Assembly: GCF_003031675.1 (NCBI RefSeq)
Contig: NZ_PYWX01000010.1
Coordinates: 1 to 64,000, forward strand
Length of the DNA: 64,000 bases
Direction: 5' to 3'
From: Pseudomonas palleroniana
GTDB taxonomy: Bacteria > Pseudomonadota > Gammaproteobacteria > Pseudomonadales > Pseudomonadaceae
Shown here: positions 43,002-52,646 of the stretch, piece after piece
Layout of the letters: every line of letters starts with the position of its first letter
Position numbering within the stretch: position 1 is the stretch's first letter
Translations under genes and position numbers: made by a program
Notes under the pieces: model-generated
Seen by the model: the letters and a program-made list of their open reading frames with translations, nothing else
Database searches by the model: none
Told to the model about the DNA's origin: nothing

Positions 43002-44246
43002 CTACGAATATCTCAGCGCATGCGCCGGTTCGATCTTCGCCGCCCGATAAGCCGGGTACAACGTCGCCAAAAAGCTCAGCACAAACCCGGCCGTGCAAAT
43101 CAGCAACACATCGCCGCCCTGCAGTTCCGAGGGCAGGTTGCTGACAAAATACACATCCGAGCTGAAGATATGCTGCCCGGTCACCCGCTCCAGCCAGCCC
43201 ACCAGTTCACTCACGTTCAATGCCGCGATCACACCGAGCACGCCACCGATCAAGGTGCCGACGATGCCGATGACCGTGCCCTGCACCATGAAGATCGCCA
43301 TGATCTGGCGTGGCGTGGCACCGATGGTGCGCAGGATCGCGATATCCGCGCCCTTGTCGTTCACGACCATGATCAGGGTGGCGATGATGTTGAACGCAGC
43401 GACGGCGACGATCATCAGCAACAGCAGGCCGATCATGGTCTTTTCCATCTTCATCGCGCTGAACAGGCTGCCCTGGGTGTGGGTCCAGTCATCGGCCTTG
43501 TAAGCGGCGCCCAGGCTGGCGGCGATATCCGCCGAGACCTTGGGCGCTGCGTACAGGTCTTTCACCGCCAGGCGCACGCTTTGCACCTGGTTCGGCTGCC
43601 AATGCTGTATCTCTGCCGCGTCAGCCATGTGGATCAAGGCCATGGAGCCATCCAGCTCGGCGCCGACCTTGAAGATACCGACCACGTTCAAACGCTGCAT
43701 GCGCGGCGTGATGCCCCCCGGTGCAGTGCTGACTTCCGGCACGATCAGGGTGAGCTTGTCACCCACGTTCAGGCGAAAACGCCGTGCGGTGATTTCGCCC
43801 ACCACCACACCGAACTCGCCTGGCTTGAGGTCATCCAGTTTGCCGCGCACGATGTGCTGGGCCACGATGGATACCTTGCCTTCCTGGGCCGGGTCGACGC
43901 CGCTGATCTCGATCGGCTGCATCGCACCTTTGTAGGAAAACATGCCATCCATCTGCGTGAACGGCACGGCCGCCGTGACTTCAGGGTTCTTCATGGCGGC
44001 CGCAGCCACCGGCTGCCAGTCATTGATCGGGTTCACGCCTACGATGGTGGCGTGGGGCACCATGCCGAGGATGCGCGAACTCATTTCGCGCTGGAAGCCG
44101 TTCATCACCGACAGCACCACGATCATCGCCAATACGCCCAGGGCGAGACCGATCATCGAGGTCATCGAGATAAACGAAACAAAACGGTTGCGGCGCTTGG
44201 CGCGGGTATAGCGCGTGCCGATGAAAATCGATAACGGTCTGAACAT
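43002..44246 (-). CDS. lolE: Lipoprotein-releasing ABC transporter permease (LolC/LolE family), distal copy
   Basis: A 414-residue inner-membrane protein of the MacB/LolCE type: TM1 near the N-terminus ([20 protein letters not shown]), a large periplasmic domain, and three C-terminal TMs with [20 protein letters not shown]. It is paralogous to the gene at 44996, with about the same length. Together with LolD it extracts lipoproteins from the inner membrane for LolA. It is the third gene of the operon, after lolC and lolD. Which copy is C and which is E is by convention. Confidence 0.9.
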   Translation of the reverse strand: MFRPLSIFIGTRYTRAKRRNRFVSFISMTSMIGLALGVLAMIVVLSVMNGFQREMSSRILGMVPHATIVGVNPINDWQPVAAAAMKNPEVTAAVPFTQMDGMFSYKGAMQPIEISGVDPAQEGKVSIVAQHIVRGKLDDLKPGEFGVVVGEITARRFRLNVGDKLTLIVPEVSTAPGGITPRMQRLNVVGIFKVGAELDGSMALIHMADAAEIQHWQPNQVQSVRLAVKDLYAAPKVSADIAASLGAAYKADDWTHTQGSLFSAMKMEKTMIGLLLLMIVAVAAFNIIATLIMVVNDKGADIAILRTIGATPRQIMAIFMVQGTVIGIVGTLIGGVLGVIAALNVSELVGWLERVTGQHIFSSDVYFVSNLPSELQGGDVLLICTAGFVLSFLATLYPAYRAAKIEPAHALRYS

Positions 44247-44304
44247 TCGCGGGCACCGTTGAAAAAATGGAAAACCCGACGTCCGGCGCCGGGCTTGAAA
44301 CGGG

Positions 44305-44988
44305 TCAGATGGCGACCAGATGACCTTCCTGCAAGTGCAACACGCGATCCATCTGGCGGGCCATGCTCATGTCATGGGTAACCACCAGGAACGCGGTGCG
44401 CATCTGGGTGCTCAGTTCCAGCATCAAGTCCTTGATGCCCTGGGCCGTGTGGGTATCGAGGTTGCCGGTGGGCTCATCCAGCATCACCAGCCCGGGGTTG
44501 TTGACCAGGGCACGGGCAATCGCCACGCGCTGGCGTTCACCGCCGGACAGCTCGGCCGGTTTGTGCTCCAGGCGATGCCCCAGGCCGACACGTTCCAACA
44601 GCGCTTTTGCGCGCTGGCGCGCTTCCGGGATGGCGGTCTTGCCGATCAGCAGCGGCATGCATACGTTTTCCAGGGCGGTGAATTCCGGCAACAGGTGGTG
44701 GAACTGGTACACAAAACCGAGTGAACGGTTGCGCAGTTGGCCACGGGCCTTCTCGCCCAGGGCCGACAATTCTTCACCGGCCAGCCAGACGCTGCCCGCC
44801 GACGGCGTATCCAGGCCGCCCAACAGGTTGAGCAAGGTACTCTTGCCGGAACCGGAACTGCCGACGATCGCCACGCGCTCGCCAGGATGAAGTTCCAGTT
44901 GCAGGTTGGACAGCACCACCACCGACTCCGGGCCTTCCTCGTAGGATTTGCCCAGGTTGCGGCAGCTCAGGATTGCTTTTTCACTCAT
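44305..44988 (-). CDS. lolD: Lipoprotein-releasing ABC transporter ATPase
   Basis: A 227-residue ABC ATPase. Walker [11 protein letters not shown]-loop in [12 protein letters not shown], signature [15 protein letters not shown], and Walker [12 protein letters not shown]. The LolD-specific residues around [14 protein letters not shown] are present. ATG 44988 ([20 protein letters not shown]) is preferred as the family start; ATG 45003 (MSESGMSEK) overlapping the upstream gene's end is an alternative. The gene lies between the two permease genes with tight spacing, so the complex is encoded together. Confidence 0.95.
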   Translation of the reverse strand: MSEKAILSCRNLGKSYEEGPESVVVLSNLQLELHPGERVAIVGSSGSGKSTLLNLLGGLDTPSAGSVWLAGEELSALGEKARGQLRNRSLGFVYQFHHLLPEFTALENVCMPLLIGKTAIPEARQRAKALLERVGLGHRLEHKPAELSGGERQRVAIARALVNNPGLVMLDEPTGNLDTHTAQGIKDLMLELSTQMRTAFLVVTHDMSMARQMDRVLHLQEGHLVAI

Positions 44989-44995
44989 GCCCGAT

Positions 44996-46246
44996 TCACT
45001 CATAACGTAAGGCCTGTGCTGGCTGGGTACGTGCCGCGCGCCAGGCTGGATACAGGGTGGCAAGGAAACTCAAGACCAACGCGGCACCGCCGACCATCAA
45101 CACGTCCTGGGCCTGAACCTGGGACGGCAGGTAGTCGATGAAGTAGACGTCGGCGTTGAGGAACTTGTGGCCGATAACTTTTTCCAGTGCAGCGATGGCG
45201 GCGCTGACATTCAGCGCGGCGAGAATGCCGACAGCGGTGCCGATCAACGTGCCGACCACGCCGATCACGGTGCCCTGCACCATGAAGATCGCCATGATCT
45301 GCCCCGGCGTGGCGCCGAGGGTACGCAGGATCGCGATGTCACCCTTCTTGTCATTCACCACCATCACCAGCGTGGAAATGATGTTGAAGGCCGCCACGGC
45401 GACGATCAGCAGCAACAGCAGGCCGATCATGGCTTTTTCCATGCGAATGGCCTGGTAGAGGTTGCCGTGGGTGCGGGTCCAGTCGCGTGCGTAGTACTGA
45501 CTGTCGCCCAAGTGCTGGGCGATTTCCCACGACGCGCGCGGTGCATCGAACAGGTCGTTGAACTTCAGCCGCAGCCCCTGCACCTGATCCGGCTGCCAAC
45601 GGTGCAGGCGGGCCAGGTCGGTGAGGTTGGTCAGGCCGAGGTAGCCGTCGATTTCGCCGGCGCCCACGTGGAAGGTGCCGACTACGGTGAAGCGCTTCAT
45701 GCGCGGGAACATGCCCGCCGGGGTCACGGTGACTTCCGGCGCGACGAAGGTCAGCTTGTCGCCCACCCCCACACCGAGCTTGGCCGCGGCCTTGTCGCCG
45801 ATCACGATGCCGAAGCTGCCGGGCGCCAGGTCATCGAGTTTGCCTTGCAGCATAAACTTATCGATGATCGAGACCTTGCGTTCCTCGGCCGGGTCGATGG
45901 CATTGAGCAGGATCTTCTGCACCTTGCCGTCGTTGGTCAGCAACCCCTGCATCTGGGTAAAGGGCGCCACGGCCACTACCTTGGGGTTCTGCTTGACCTT
46001 GTCGGCCAGGCTTTGCCAGTCGCTGATGGGCGAATCGGCCTCGATGGTCGCGTGGGGCACCATGCCCAGCACGCGGGTGCGCATCTCATGGTCGAAGCCG
46101 TTCATGACCGACAGCACCACGATCATCACGACCACGCCCAAGGCGAGCCCGATCATCGAGGTCAAGGAAATGAACGACACAAAATGATTGCGGCGCTTTG
46201 CACGGGTATAACGCGTGCCAATGAATACGAAGAGAGGTCTGAACAT
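44996..46246 (-). CDS. lolC: Lipoprotein-releasing ABC transporter permease (LolC/LolE family), proximal copy
   Basis: A 416-residue permease with the same layout as the downstream paralogue: [20 protein letters not shown] as TM1, the periplasmic sensor/hook domain, and [20 protein letters not shown] before the last TMs. First gene of lolCDE. It ends 7 bases before the lolD ATG at 44988. Divergent from a PilZ gene across about 95 bp, which should hold the operon promoter. Confidence 0.92.
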   Translation of the reverse strand: MFRPLFVFIGTRYTRAKRRNHFVSFISLTSMIGLALGVVVMIVVLSVMNGFDHEMRTRVLGMVPHATIEADSPISDWQSLADKVKQNPKVVAVAPFTQMQGLLTNDGKVQKILLNAIDPAEERKVSIIDKFMLQGKLDDLAPGSFGIVIGDKAAAKLGVGVGDKLTFVAPEVTVTPAGMFPRMKRFTVVGTFHVGAGEIDGYLGLTNLTDLARLHRWQPDQVQGLRLKFNDLFDAPRASWEIAQHLGDSQYYARDWTRTHGNLYQAIRMEKAMIGLLLLLIVAVAAFNIISTLVMVVNDKKGDIAILRTLGATPGQIMAIFMVQGTVIGVVGTLIGTAVGILAALNVSAAIAALEKVIGHKFLNADVYFIDYLPSQVQAQDVLMVGGAALVLSFLATLYPAWRAARTQPAQALRYE

Positions 46247-46340
46247 GTCGGGGCTTGTTCGGAGGAAAAGAAGACGTCCCGGTGGCGGGGTCTGGTAAGC
46301 AGCTTTACACTCTGACCATTACCGTTACCTGGGGTTCGCC

Positions 46341-46925
46341 ATGTCGACATTAGATGAAGAAGAGCGCCGCGAATACTACCGTATCGACGACATGATCGCA
46401 CTCCAAATCAAATGCCTGTCCGCCCCCGAAGCCGCGAGCAAGGAAGTGTTGCAGGATGATTCGCCGCTGTTCAATCTGCTCAGCGAGCTGCACCTCAGTG
46501 AATTCGAAGCCCAACACCTGTTACGCCAGCTCAGTGAGAAGGATCGCACCCTCGCCGCGTTCCTGCGCGTGCAGAACAAACGCCTGGACCTGCTCAGCCA
46601 GATCATGGCCCGCGGCCTGCTCGATGAGGTCGGCGCACCGCAGCCGGTGATCATTTCCGAAGGGGGCATCGATTTCCAACACCCCACCCCGCTGGCCACC
46701 GGCGCTCACCTCGCCGTCAAGCTGGTGCTCATGCCCCAGGCCCTTGGCCTGCTGCTGCGTGCGCGGGTAACCCATTGCGACCCCAAGGGCAGTGGTTTTG
46801 ACGTGGGCACCGAATTCGAAGCCATGACCGATGCCCAACGCCAATTGCTGGCGCGCTACATCCTGCAGAAACAAGCACAGGAACGCCGCTTGGCGCGGGA
46901 AAAGAGCAACGCCCCAGACACTTGA
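46341..46925 (+). CDS. PilZ-domain protein next to lolC
   Basis: A 194-residue protein. An N-terminal alpha-helical region (LFNLLSELHLSEFEAQHLLR, RQLSEKDRTLAAFLRVQNKR) is followed by a PilZ-like beta barrel with ISEGGIDFQHPTPLATGAHL and FDVGTEFEAMTDAQR. The initial EYYRIDD may supply an RxxxR-like part, but the consensus is incomplete, so c-di-GMP binding is uncertain. Pseudomonas genomes keep it beside lolCDE. It precedes the phosphodiesterase gene by about 40 bp, likely one operon. Confidence 0.75.
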   Translation: MSTLDEEERREYYRIDDMIALQIKCLSAPEAASKEVLQDDSPLFNLLSELHLSEFEAQHLLRQLSEKDRTLAAFLRVQNKRLDLLSQIMARGLLDEVGAPQPVIISEGGIDFQHPTPLATGAHLAVKLVLMPQALGLLLRARVTHCDPKGSGFDVGTEFEAMTDAQRQLLARYILQKQAQERRLAREKSNAPDT

Positions 46926-46968
46926 TTCATCTTTACCCGGCCAGCAGACCTGGCATTAAGGAGCAATT

Positions 46969-47691
46969 GTGACCCTGATCTACGGCCATCGCGGTGCCAA
47001 AGGCGAAGCACCGGAAAACACCCTGACCAGCTTTCAGGAGTGCCTCAAGCACGGTGTACGCCGTTGCGAACTGGATCTGCACCTGTCCATGGACGGCGAG
47101 TTGATGGTCATCCACGACCCGACCCTCAAGCGCACCACCGACCGGCGCGGCAAAGTCGTCGAGTATTCGGCGGCCGACCTTGTGAAGATGGACGCACGCA
47201 AAGGCGGCCCGGGCTGGGTCAAGCCGTGCCCGATTCCCCGCCTGGAAGAACTGTTCGAACAGTGCGACTTCGATCACTGGCAACTGGAAGTCAAAAGCGC
47301 TTCACGCACCCGCGCCGCCACCACCGTGCTGGCGATTCGGGAAATGGCCGTACGCTTTGGCCTGATGGACAAGGTCACCGTGACCTCAAGCTCGCGGGAA
47401 GTGTTGAAGGCGGCGCTGGAACTGACCCCGGACCTGTCACGCGGCCTGGTTGCCGAGTATGCCTGGCTCGACCCGCTGAAAATCGCGCAGAACTATGGCT
47501 GTGAGATCCTGGCGTTGAACTGGACGTTGTGCACCCCTGAGCGCCTGGAAAAAGCCCAGCGTCAGGGCCTGCACGTGTCCGTGTGGACAGTCAACGAACC
47601 TGCGCTGATGCGCAGGCTCGCCGACTTCGGCGTAGATAGCCTGATTACAGACTTTCCCGGTTTGGCCACTGCCACCCTCGAGAATTACTGA
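46969..47691 (+). CDS. Glycerophosphodiester phosphodiesterase
   Basis: A 240-residue GDPD-family enzyme of the UgpQ type. It hydrolyses glycerophosphodiesters to an alcohol and glycerol 3-phosphate. The motif IYGHRGAKGEAPENTLTSFQ has the catalytic His and Arg, and CELDLHLSMDGELMVIHDPT has the metal Glu/Asp and second His. No signal peptide, so cytosolic. The start is GTG 46969 after AAGGAG. Likely co-transcribed with the PilZ gene; convergent with sthA. Confidence 0.9.
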   Translation: MTLIYGHRGAKGEAPENTLTSFQECLKHGVRRCELDLHLSMDGELMVIHDPTLKRTTDRRGKVVEYSAADLVKMDARKGGPGWVKPCPIPRLEELFEQCDFDHWQLEVKSASRTRAATTVLAIREMAVRFGLMDKVTVTSSSREVLKAALELTPDLSRGLVAEYAWLDPLKIAQNYGCEILALNWTLCTPERLEKAQRQGLHVSVWTVNEPALMRRLADFGVDSLITDFPGLATATLENY

Positions 47692-47702
47692 AATCGGTCT
47701 CC

Positions 47703-47727
47703 CCGGCCGGCTCAGGCCACCGGCCGG
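47703..47727. terminator. GC-rich hairpin between GDPD and sthA
   Basis: Inverted CCGGCCGG arms around CTCAGGCCA, just after the GDPD stop and before the convergent sthA end. Lacks a T-tract on the plus strand, but AAAAAA follows nearby (T-run for the minus strand is on the wrong side); weak call. Confidence 0.35.
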
Positions 47728-47733
47728 AGCCGC

Positions 47734-49128
47734 TCAAAAAAGCCGGTTGAGGCCGTCGTAGGCCGCTACCCGATAGGCTTCGGCCATGGTCGGGTAGTTG
47801 AAGGTGGTGTTGACGAAATACTTGAGGGTATTTTGCTCACCCGGCTGGTTCATGATGGCCTGGCCGATATGCACGATCTCCGAAGCTTGGTAGCCGAAGC
47901 AATGCACGCCGAGGACTTCCAGGGTTTCGCGATGGAACAGGATCTTCAGCATGCCTTGCGGCTCGCCGGCGATCTGCGCACGCGCCATGCTCTTGAAGAA
48001 CGCCTTGCCCACTTCATAAGGCACCTTGGCCTTGGTCAGTTCGTGCTCGTTCTTGCCGATCGAGCTGATCTCCGGAATGGTGTAGATCCCGGTCGGCACG
48101 TCGTTCACATAGCGCCAGCTGCCATTGTCGACGATGCTGCCCGCCGCCGAACGGCCTTGGTCGTGCGCCGCACTGGCCAGGCTTGGCCAGCCGATCACGT
48201 CACCCGCGCCGTAGATGTTCGGCACGCAGGTGCGGTAATTCTCGTCCACCTCGATCTGGCCACGGCTGTTGACCTTGACCCCGATGTTTTCCATGCCCAG
48301 CTTGTCGGTGTTGCCGGTACGGCCGTTGCACCACAACAAGGCGTCGGCCTTGATCTTCTTGCCGGACTTGAGGTGCAGGATCACACCATTGTCCAGACCT
48401 TCGACCCGCTCATATTCTTCGTTATGGCGCACGGTGATGTTGTTGTTGCTGAAGTGGTAGCTCAACGCCTGGGAAATTTCCGAGTCGAGGAAGCTCAGCA
48501 ACTGGTCGCGGTTGTCCACCAATTCCACCAACACGCCCAGGCCGCTGAAGATCGAGGCGTATTCACAGCCGATCACGCCGGCGCCGTAGATGATCAGTTT
48601 GCGCGGGGTGTGGCCCAGGCTGAGGATGGTGTCGCTATCGTAGATACGCGCGTGGTTGAAATCGATATCGGCCGGGCGATACGGGCGCGAACCGGTGGCG
48701 ATGATGATGTGCTTGGCCACCAACTTCTCGACCACACCATTGGAGCACACCACTTCAACGGTTTGCTCGTCGGCAAAACTGCCGGTGCCGAAGAACAGGT
48801 CGACACGGTTACGGGCGTAGTAACCGGTGCGCGACGCCACCTGCTTGGCGATGACTTTCTCGGCACTTTTCAACACGTCCGGGAACGAGAACCAGCGCGG
48901 CTCACCAATGGCCCGGAACATCGGGTTGGTGTTGAACTGCATGATCTGGCGCACCGAGTGACGCAAAGCCTTGGACGGGATGGTGCCCAGGTGGGTGCAG
49001 TTACCGCCGACCTGGCGACGGCTATCGACCATCGCCACCTTGCGCCCTGCCTTCGCAGCGTTCATCGCCGCACCTTCTCCAGCCGGGCCGGAACCCAGTA
49101 CCACCACGTCGTAGTTGTAGACAGCCAT
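47734..49128 (-). CDS. sthA: Soluble pyridine nucleotide transhydrogenase
   Basis: A 464-residue FAD flavoprotein of the disulfide-reductase fold that balances NADPH and NADH. FAD motif [19 protein letters not shown], then [19 protein letters not shown] where only the first Cys of the usual CxxxxC disulfide remains, the mark of SthA rather than lipoamide dehydrogenase. NAD motif [20 protein letters not shown]-terminal interface [15 protein letters not shown]. Single gene, ATG 49128. It is divergent from the MFS symporter across 359 bp. Confidence 0.95.
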   Translation of the reverse strand: MAVYNYDVVVLGSGPAGEGAAMNAAKAGRKVAMVDSRRQVGGNCTHLGTIPSKALRHSVRQIMQFNTNPMFRAIGEPRWFSFPDVLKSAEKVIAKQVASRTGYYARNRVDLFFGTGSFADEQTVEVVCSNGVVEKLVAKHIIIATGSRPYRPADIDFNHARIYDSDTILSLGHTPRKLIIYGAGVIGCEYASIFSGLGVLVELVDNRDQLLSFLDSEISQALSYHFSNNNITVRHNEEYERVEGLDNGVILHLKSGKKIKADALLWCNGRTGNTDKLGMENIGVKVNSRGQIEVDENYRTCVPNIYGAGDVIGWPSLASAAHDQGRSAAGSIVDNGSWRYVNDVPTGIYTIPEISSIGKNEHELTKAKVPYEVGKAFFKSMARAQIAGEPQGMLKILFHRETLEVLGVHCFGYQASEIVHIGQAIMNQPGEQNTLKYFVNTTFNYPTMAEAYRVAAYDGLNRLF

Positions 49129-49487
49129 GCGTACTCCTCAGAACAGGCCAGGCGCACGGTTGGACGCCTGGCTAAATCATGCCGCGGCCAGCGGTCATGA
49201 AGGACAATTCGGCTCAAGTGTGTGAACCGGGGCACAGTCTATATAAGGCTCAACGCCGCGCACATTAACCCTTGGTCGCGTCATAGGCCAGTATTGACTT
49301 AACGACAGATCCAGGAAATTGCAATAACTGCGACAACCAGTCACTTGACTATCGGTTTTTATTGCCTGGCATGGCTAATACACATATGGTTACAAAACTG
49401 TTCAGTGAAGCCTCGCGTAGCGACTTTGCAGCAAGGATGACCAGCGACCAGGGATCACCAATAAGATAGCCAAAATGAGTGCATGAC
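49129..49487. other. 359-bp divergent gap, sthA / MFS symporter
   Basis: Contains the promoters of both genes. Two TTGACT elements (49294, 49345) are seen, but neither has a good -10 at the correct distance. No other feature is seen. Confidence 0.45.
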
Positions 49488-50780
49488 ATGTCCACGTCAA
49501 CGGGCAAAGGCAAAGCGATCTTTCGCGTTGTCAGCGGTAACTTCCTCGAAATGTTCGACTTCATGGTCTACGGCTTCTACGCCACGGCCATTGCCAAGAC
49601 CTTCTTCCCCACCGACAGCGCCTTCGCGTCCCTGATGCTGTCCCTGGCGACGTTCGGTGCCGGCTTCCTCATGCGCCCGCTGGGTGCGATCTTCCTCGGC
49701 GCCTACATTGACCGTCACGGCCGTAAAAAAGGCCTGGTGATCACCCTGGCGCTGATGGCCGCCGGCACCATCCTGATTGCCTGCGTGCCGGGGTATGCCA
49801 CCCTGGGTGTCGCGGCGCCACTGATCGTACTGCTAGGCCGCCTGCTGCAAGGCTTCTCCGCCGGCGTGGAGCTGGGCGGCGTTTCGGTGTACCTGGCGGA
49901 AATCGCCACACCCGGCCGCAAGGGCTTTTTCGTCAGTTGGCAGTCCGCCAGCCAACAGGCCGCTGTGGTATTCGCCGGCCTGCTCGGCGTGGGCCTGAAC
50001 CACTGGCTCAGCCCCGAAGAAATGGGTGACTGGGGCTGGCGCGTGCCGTTCCTGATCGGCTGCCTGATCGTGCCGGTGATCTTTGTGATTCGCCGCTCCC
50101 TGGAGGAAACCCCTGAATTCCAGGCACGTAAACACCGCCCTACCCTGCAGGAAATCGTCCGCTCGATCGGCCAGAACTTCGGCATCGTCATCGCCGGCAT
50201 GGCATTGGTGGTGATGACCACTGTATCGTTCTACCTGATCACGGCCTACACGCCGACCTTCGGCAAGGCGGAGTTGCACTTGTCGGACTTCGATGCCCTG
50301 CTGGTGACCGTGTGCGTGGGGATTTCCAACTTTATCTGGCTGCCGGTAATGGGTGCTGTGTCCGACAAGATCGGGCGTAAACCCCTGCTGATGGGGGCGA
50401 CGATTCTGGCGATCCTCACGGCGTATCCGGCCCTGTCTTGGCTGGTGGCCAATCCAAGCTTCAGCCATCTGCTGATCGTGCTGTTGTGGCTGTCGTTCCT
50501 GTACGGTTCGTACAACGGTGCGATGGTAGTGGCGCTCACCGAGATCATGCCGGTCGACGTGCGTACCACCGGTTTCTCCCTGGCCTACAGCCTGGCGACC
50601 GCAACGTTCGGCGGGTTTACCCCTGCGGCCTGTACCTACCTGATCCACGTACTGGACAACAAGGCGGCACCTGGGATCTGGCTCAGTGGCGCGGCCGTGC
50701 TGGGGTTGATTGCGACCCTGGTCCTGTTCAAGGGCAACCGGCATGCGCTGCGCACTGCCGAGGCCGCCGTCGTTCGCTGA
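49488..50780 (+). CDS. MFS metabolite:H+ symporter (citrate/tricarballylate type)
   Basis: A 430-residue, 12-TM transporter of the MHS branch (citrate, tricarballylate, alpha-ketoglutarate, proline/betaine). The characteristic pattern is [60 protein letters not shown] and [20 protein letters not shown]. It looks closest to CitA/TcuC-like organic-acid symporters; the precise substrate is not decidable. Start ATG 49488 (MSTSTGKG) is preferred to GTG 49479; no strong ribosome-binding site is seen for either. A terminator shared with gap follows. Confidence 0.85.
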   Translation: MSTSTGKGKAIFRVVSGNFLEMFDFMVYGFYATAIAKTFFPTDSAFASLMLSLATFGAGFLMRPLGAIFLGAYIDRHGRKKGLVITLALMAAGTILIACVPGYATLGVAAPLIVLLGRLLQGFSAGVELGGVSVYLAEIATPGRKGFFVSWQSASQQAAVVFAGLLGVGLNHWLSPEEMGDWGWRVPFLIGCLIVPVIFVIRRSLEETPEFQARKHRPTLQEIVRSIGQNFGIVIAGMALVVMTTVSFYLITAYTPTFGKAELHLSDFDALLVTVCVGISNFIWLPVMGAVSDKIGRKPLLMGATILAILTAYPALSWLVANPSFSHLLIVLLWLSFLYGSYNGAMVVALTEIMPVDVRTTGFSLAYSLATATFGGFTPAACTYLIHVLDNKAAPGIWLSGAAVLGLIATLVLFKGNRHALRTAEAAVVR

Positions 50781-50796
50781 ACACTGAACCGCAGAC

Positions 50797-50827
50797 AAAA
50801 AAACGCCCCGACATGTCGGGGCGTTTT
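50797..50827. terminator. Bidirectional intrinsic terminator
   Basis: Near-perfect palindrome ACGCCCCGACATGTCGGGGC + GT with an A-run before and TTTT after, placed between the convergent MFS symporter and gap. Confidence 0.93.
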
Positions 50828-50842
50828 CATTACGGCTGATGC

Positions 50843-52291
50843 TTAGCGCGGGAACGCAGGCGGGTTGACCCCAGCCATGTCTTCCATCACGCGAACCACC
50901 TGGCAGCTGTAGCCGAACTCGTTGTCGTACCACACGTACAGGACAACGCGGTTGTCCTGGGTGATGGTCGCCTCGGCATCCACCACACCGGCGTGGCGCG
51001 AGCCAACGAAGTCGGTGGATACCACTTCCTGCGAATTGACGAAGTCGATCTGCTTATGCAGATCGGAGTGCAGCGCCATATAGCGCAGGTACTCGTTCAT
51101 TTCTTCACGGGTGGCGGCTTTCTCGAGGTTCAGGTTGAGAATGGCCATCGACACGTTTGGCGTTGGAACGCGGATCGCGTTACCGGTCAGCTTGCCGGCC
51201 AGCTCAGGCAATGCCTTGGCAGCAGCGGTGGCGGCACCGGTCTCGGTGATTACCATGTTCAACGCGGCGCTACGACCACGGCGATCGCCTTTGTGGAAGT
51301 TGTCGATCAGGTTCTGGTCGTTGGTGTACGAGTGAACGGTTTCGACGTGGCCATTGACGATGCCGAACTTGTCATTCACAGCCTTCAGCACCGGCACGAT
51401 GGCGTTGGTGGTGCAGGAAGCGGCGGACACGATCTTGTCGTCAGCGGTGATTTCGCCGTGGTTGATGCCGTGAACGATGTTCTTCAGCTTGCCCTTGCCA
51501 GGCGCGGTCAACACAACGCGATCGATACCCGGGCAGGCCAGGTGCTGGCCCAGGCCGTCGGCATCACGCCATACGCCGGTGTTGTCCACCAGCAGGGCGT
51601 CCTTGATACCGTACTGGGTGTAATCCACCTCGGACGGGTTCTTCGCGTAGATCACCTGGATCAGGTTACCGTTGGCGGTGATGGTGTTGTTTTCTTCGTC
51701 GATGACGATGGTGCCATTGAACGGGCCGTGTACCGAGTCGCGACGCAGCAGGCTTGCGCGCTTGGTCAGGTCGTTCTCTGCGCCTTTGCGCACAACGATG
51801 GCACGCAGGCGCAGGCCATCGCCACCACCGGTTTTCTCGATCAGGATGCGCGCCAGCAGGCGGCCGATACGACCGAAACCGTACAGGACAACGTCGGTGC
51901 CTTTACGGGCAGCGGCGTTTTGCTGGCCAATCACCTCGGCCATTTCTTCACGCACGAACTGCTCGGCGCTGCGGCCATTGCCTTCGTTGCGGAATTTATA
52001 GGCCAACTTGCCCAGGTCTACCGAGGCCGCGCCGAGCTTGAGCTCGCTCATGGCCTTGAGCAGCGGGAATGTTTCGTGGACGGAGAGTTCGCTGTCGTCG
52101 GCGGAGCGATGGCGTGCAAAGCGGTGGGCTTTGAGAATCGCAATGACAGACTGGTTGATCAGGCTGCGGCCATAGATCGAGCTCACCACATTGTTATTGC
52201 GGTACAGCTGACCGATAAGCGGAATCATCGCTTCTGCGAGTGCTTCACGGTCGATCCATTCACCAAGACACTGGTCGGGCTTCTGAGTCAC
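50843..52291 (-). CDS. gap: Glyceraldehyde-3-phosphate dehydrogenase, N-terminally extended
   Basis: A 482-residue enzyme from GTG 52291. After an N-terminal helical extension of about 120 residues (VTQKPDQCLGEWIDREALAE...), the GAPDH fold follows: NAD motif VVLYGFGRIGRLLARILIEK, catalytic cysteine in VSAASCTTNAIVPVLKAV, and WYDNEFGYSCQVVRVMEDMA. The long N-terminus is typical of the pseudomonad/proteobacterial gluconeogenic-type GAPDH. GGAAGG ends 5 nt before this GTG, whereas ATG 52306 and the more distant starts lack a ribosome-binding site. Oxidises or, in reverse, forms glyceraldehyde 3-phosphate. It is divergent from mfd. Confidence 0.93.
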   Translation of the reverse strand: MTQKPDQCLGEWIDREALAEAMIPLIGQLYRNNNVVSSIYGRSLINQSVIAILKAHRFARHRSADDSELSVHETFPLLKAMSELKLGAASVDLGKLAYKFRNEGNGRSAEQFVREEMAEVIGQQNAAARKGTDVVLYGFGRIGRLLARILIEKTGGGDGLRLRAIVVRKGAENDLTKRASLLRRDSVHGPFNGTIVIDEENNTITANGNLIQVIYAKNPSEVDYTQYGIKDALLVDNTGVWRDADGLGQHLACPGIDRVVLTAPGKGKLKNIVHGINHGEITADDKIVSAASCTTNAIVPVLKAVNDKFGIVNGHVETVHSYTNDQNLIDNFHKGDRRGRSAALNMVITETGAATAAAKALPELAGKLTGNAIRVPTPNVSMAILNLNLEKAATREEMNEYLRYMALHSDLHKQIDFVNSQEVVSTDFVGSRHAGVVDAEATITQDNRVVLYVWYDNEFGYSCQVVRVMEDMAGVNPPAFPR

Positions 52292-52579
52292 GGGAACCTT
52301 CCACATGTAGGGGCAGAAAAAAGGGGCTACATTATGACGCCCGACCGCCCTCGGAGCAATGCGCCAAAGCCAACAAAAAGTGCTTGCCAAAAACAGACAC
52401 CCCGCTGCAGCCCAGTAAATACGCGGCTTCCAGAAGGCCGCCGGATAGGCGACCCAGGCGACTTGTCCGTAACCCTCCGAAAACCATGCACCGTTTGGCA
52501 CTACATATTGAGTCAAAACGCAGCTTTGTTTGTCTTAGCCACTACATTTCCTACAAACCGCATTAGGCACAGTCAGCAA

Positions 52580-52609
52580 CTGACAGGCGGCACCTTGGGC
52601 CGTTACAAT
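52580..52609 (+). promoter_or_regulatory. Candidate sigma70 promoter of mfd
   Basis: CTGACA at 52580-52585 and TACAAT at 52604-52609 with an 18-bp spacer, 37 bp before the mfd start. The rest of the 355-bp gap to gap holds no other recognised feature. Confidence 0.5.
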
Positions 52610-52646
52610 TACCGACTTTGTCGCAACGCTTGGAGCTCAACCTTCC

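Noticed and set aside
43020..44234. 404-codon open frame antisense to lolE
   Set aside because: His/Asp/Arg-rich shadow; lolE is certain from motifs and operon context.
47833..49200. 455-codon open frame antisense to sthA
   Set aside because: Shadow frame with no family pattern; sthA is clear.
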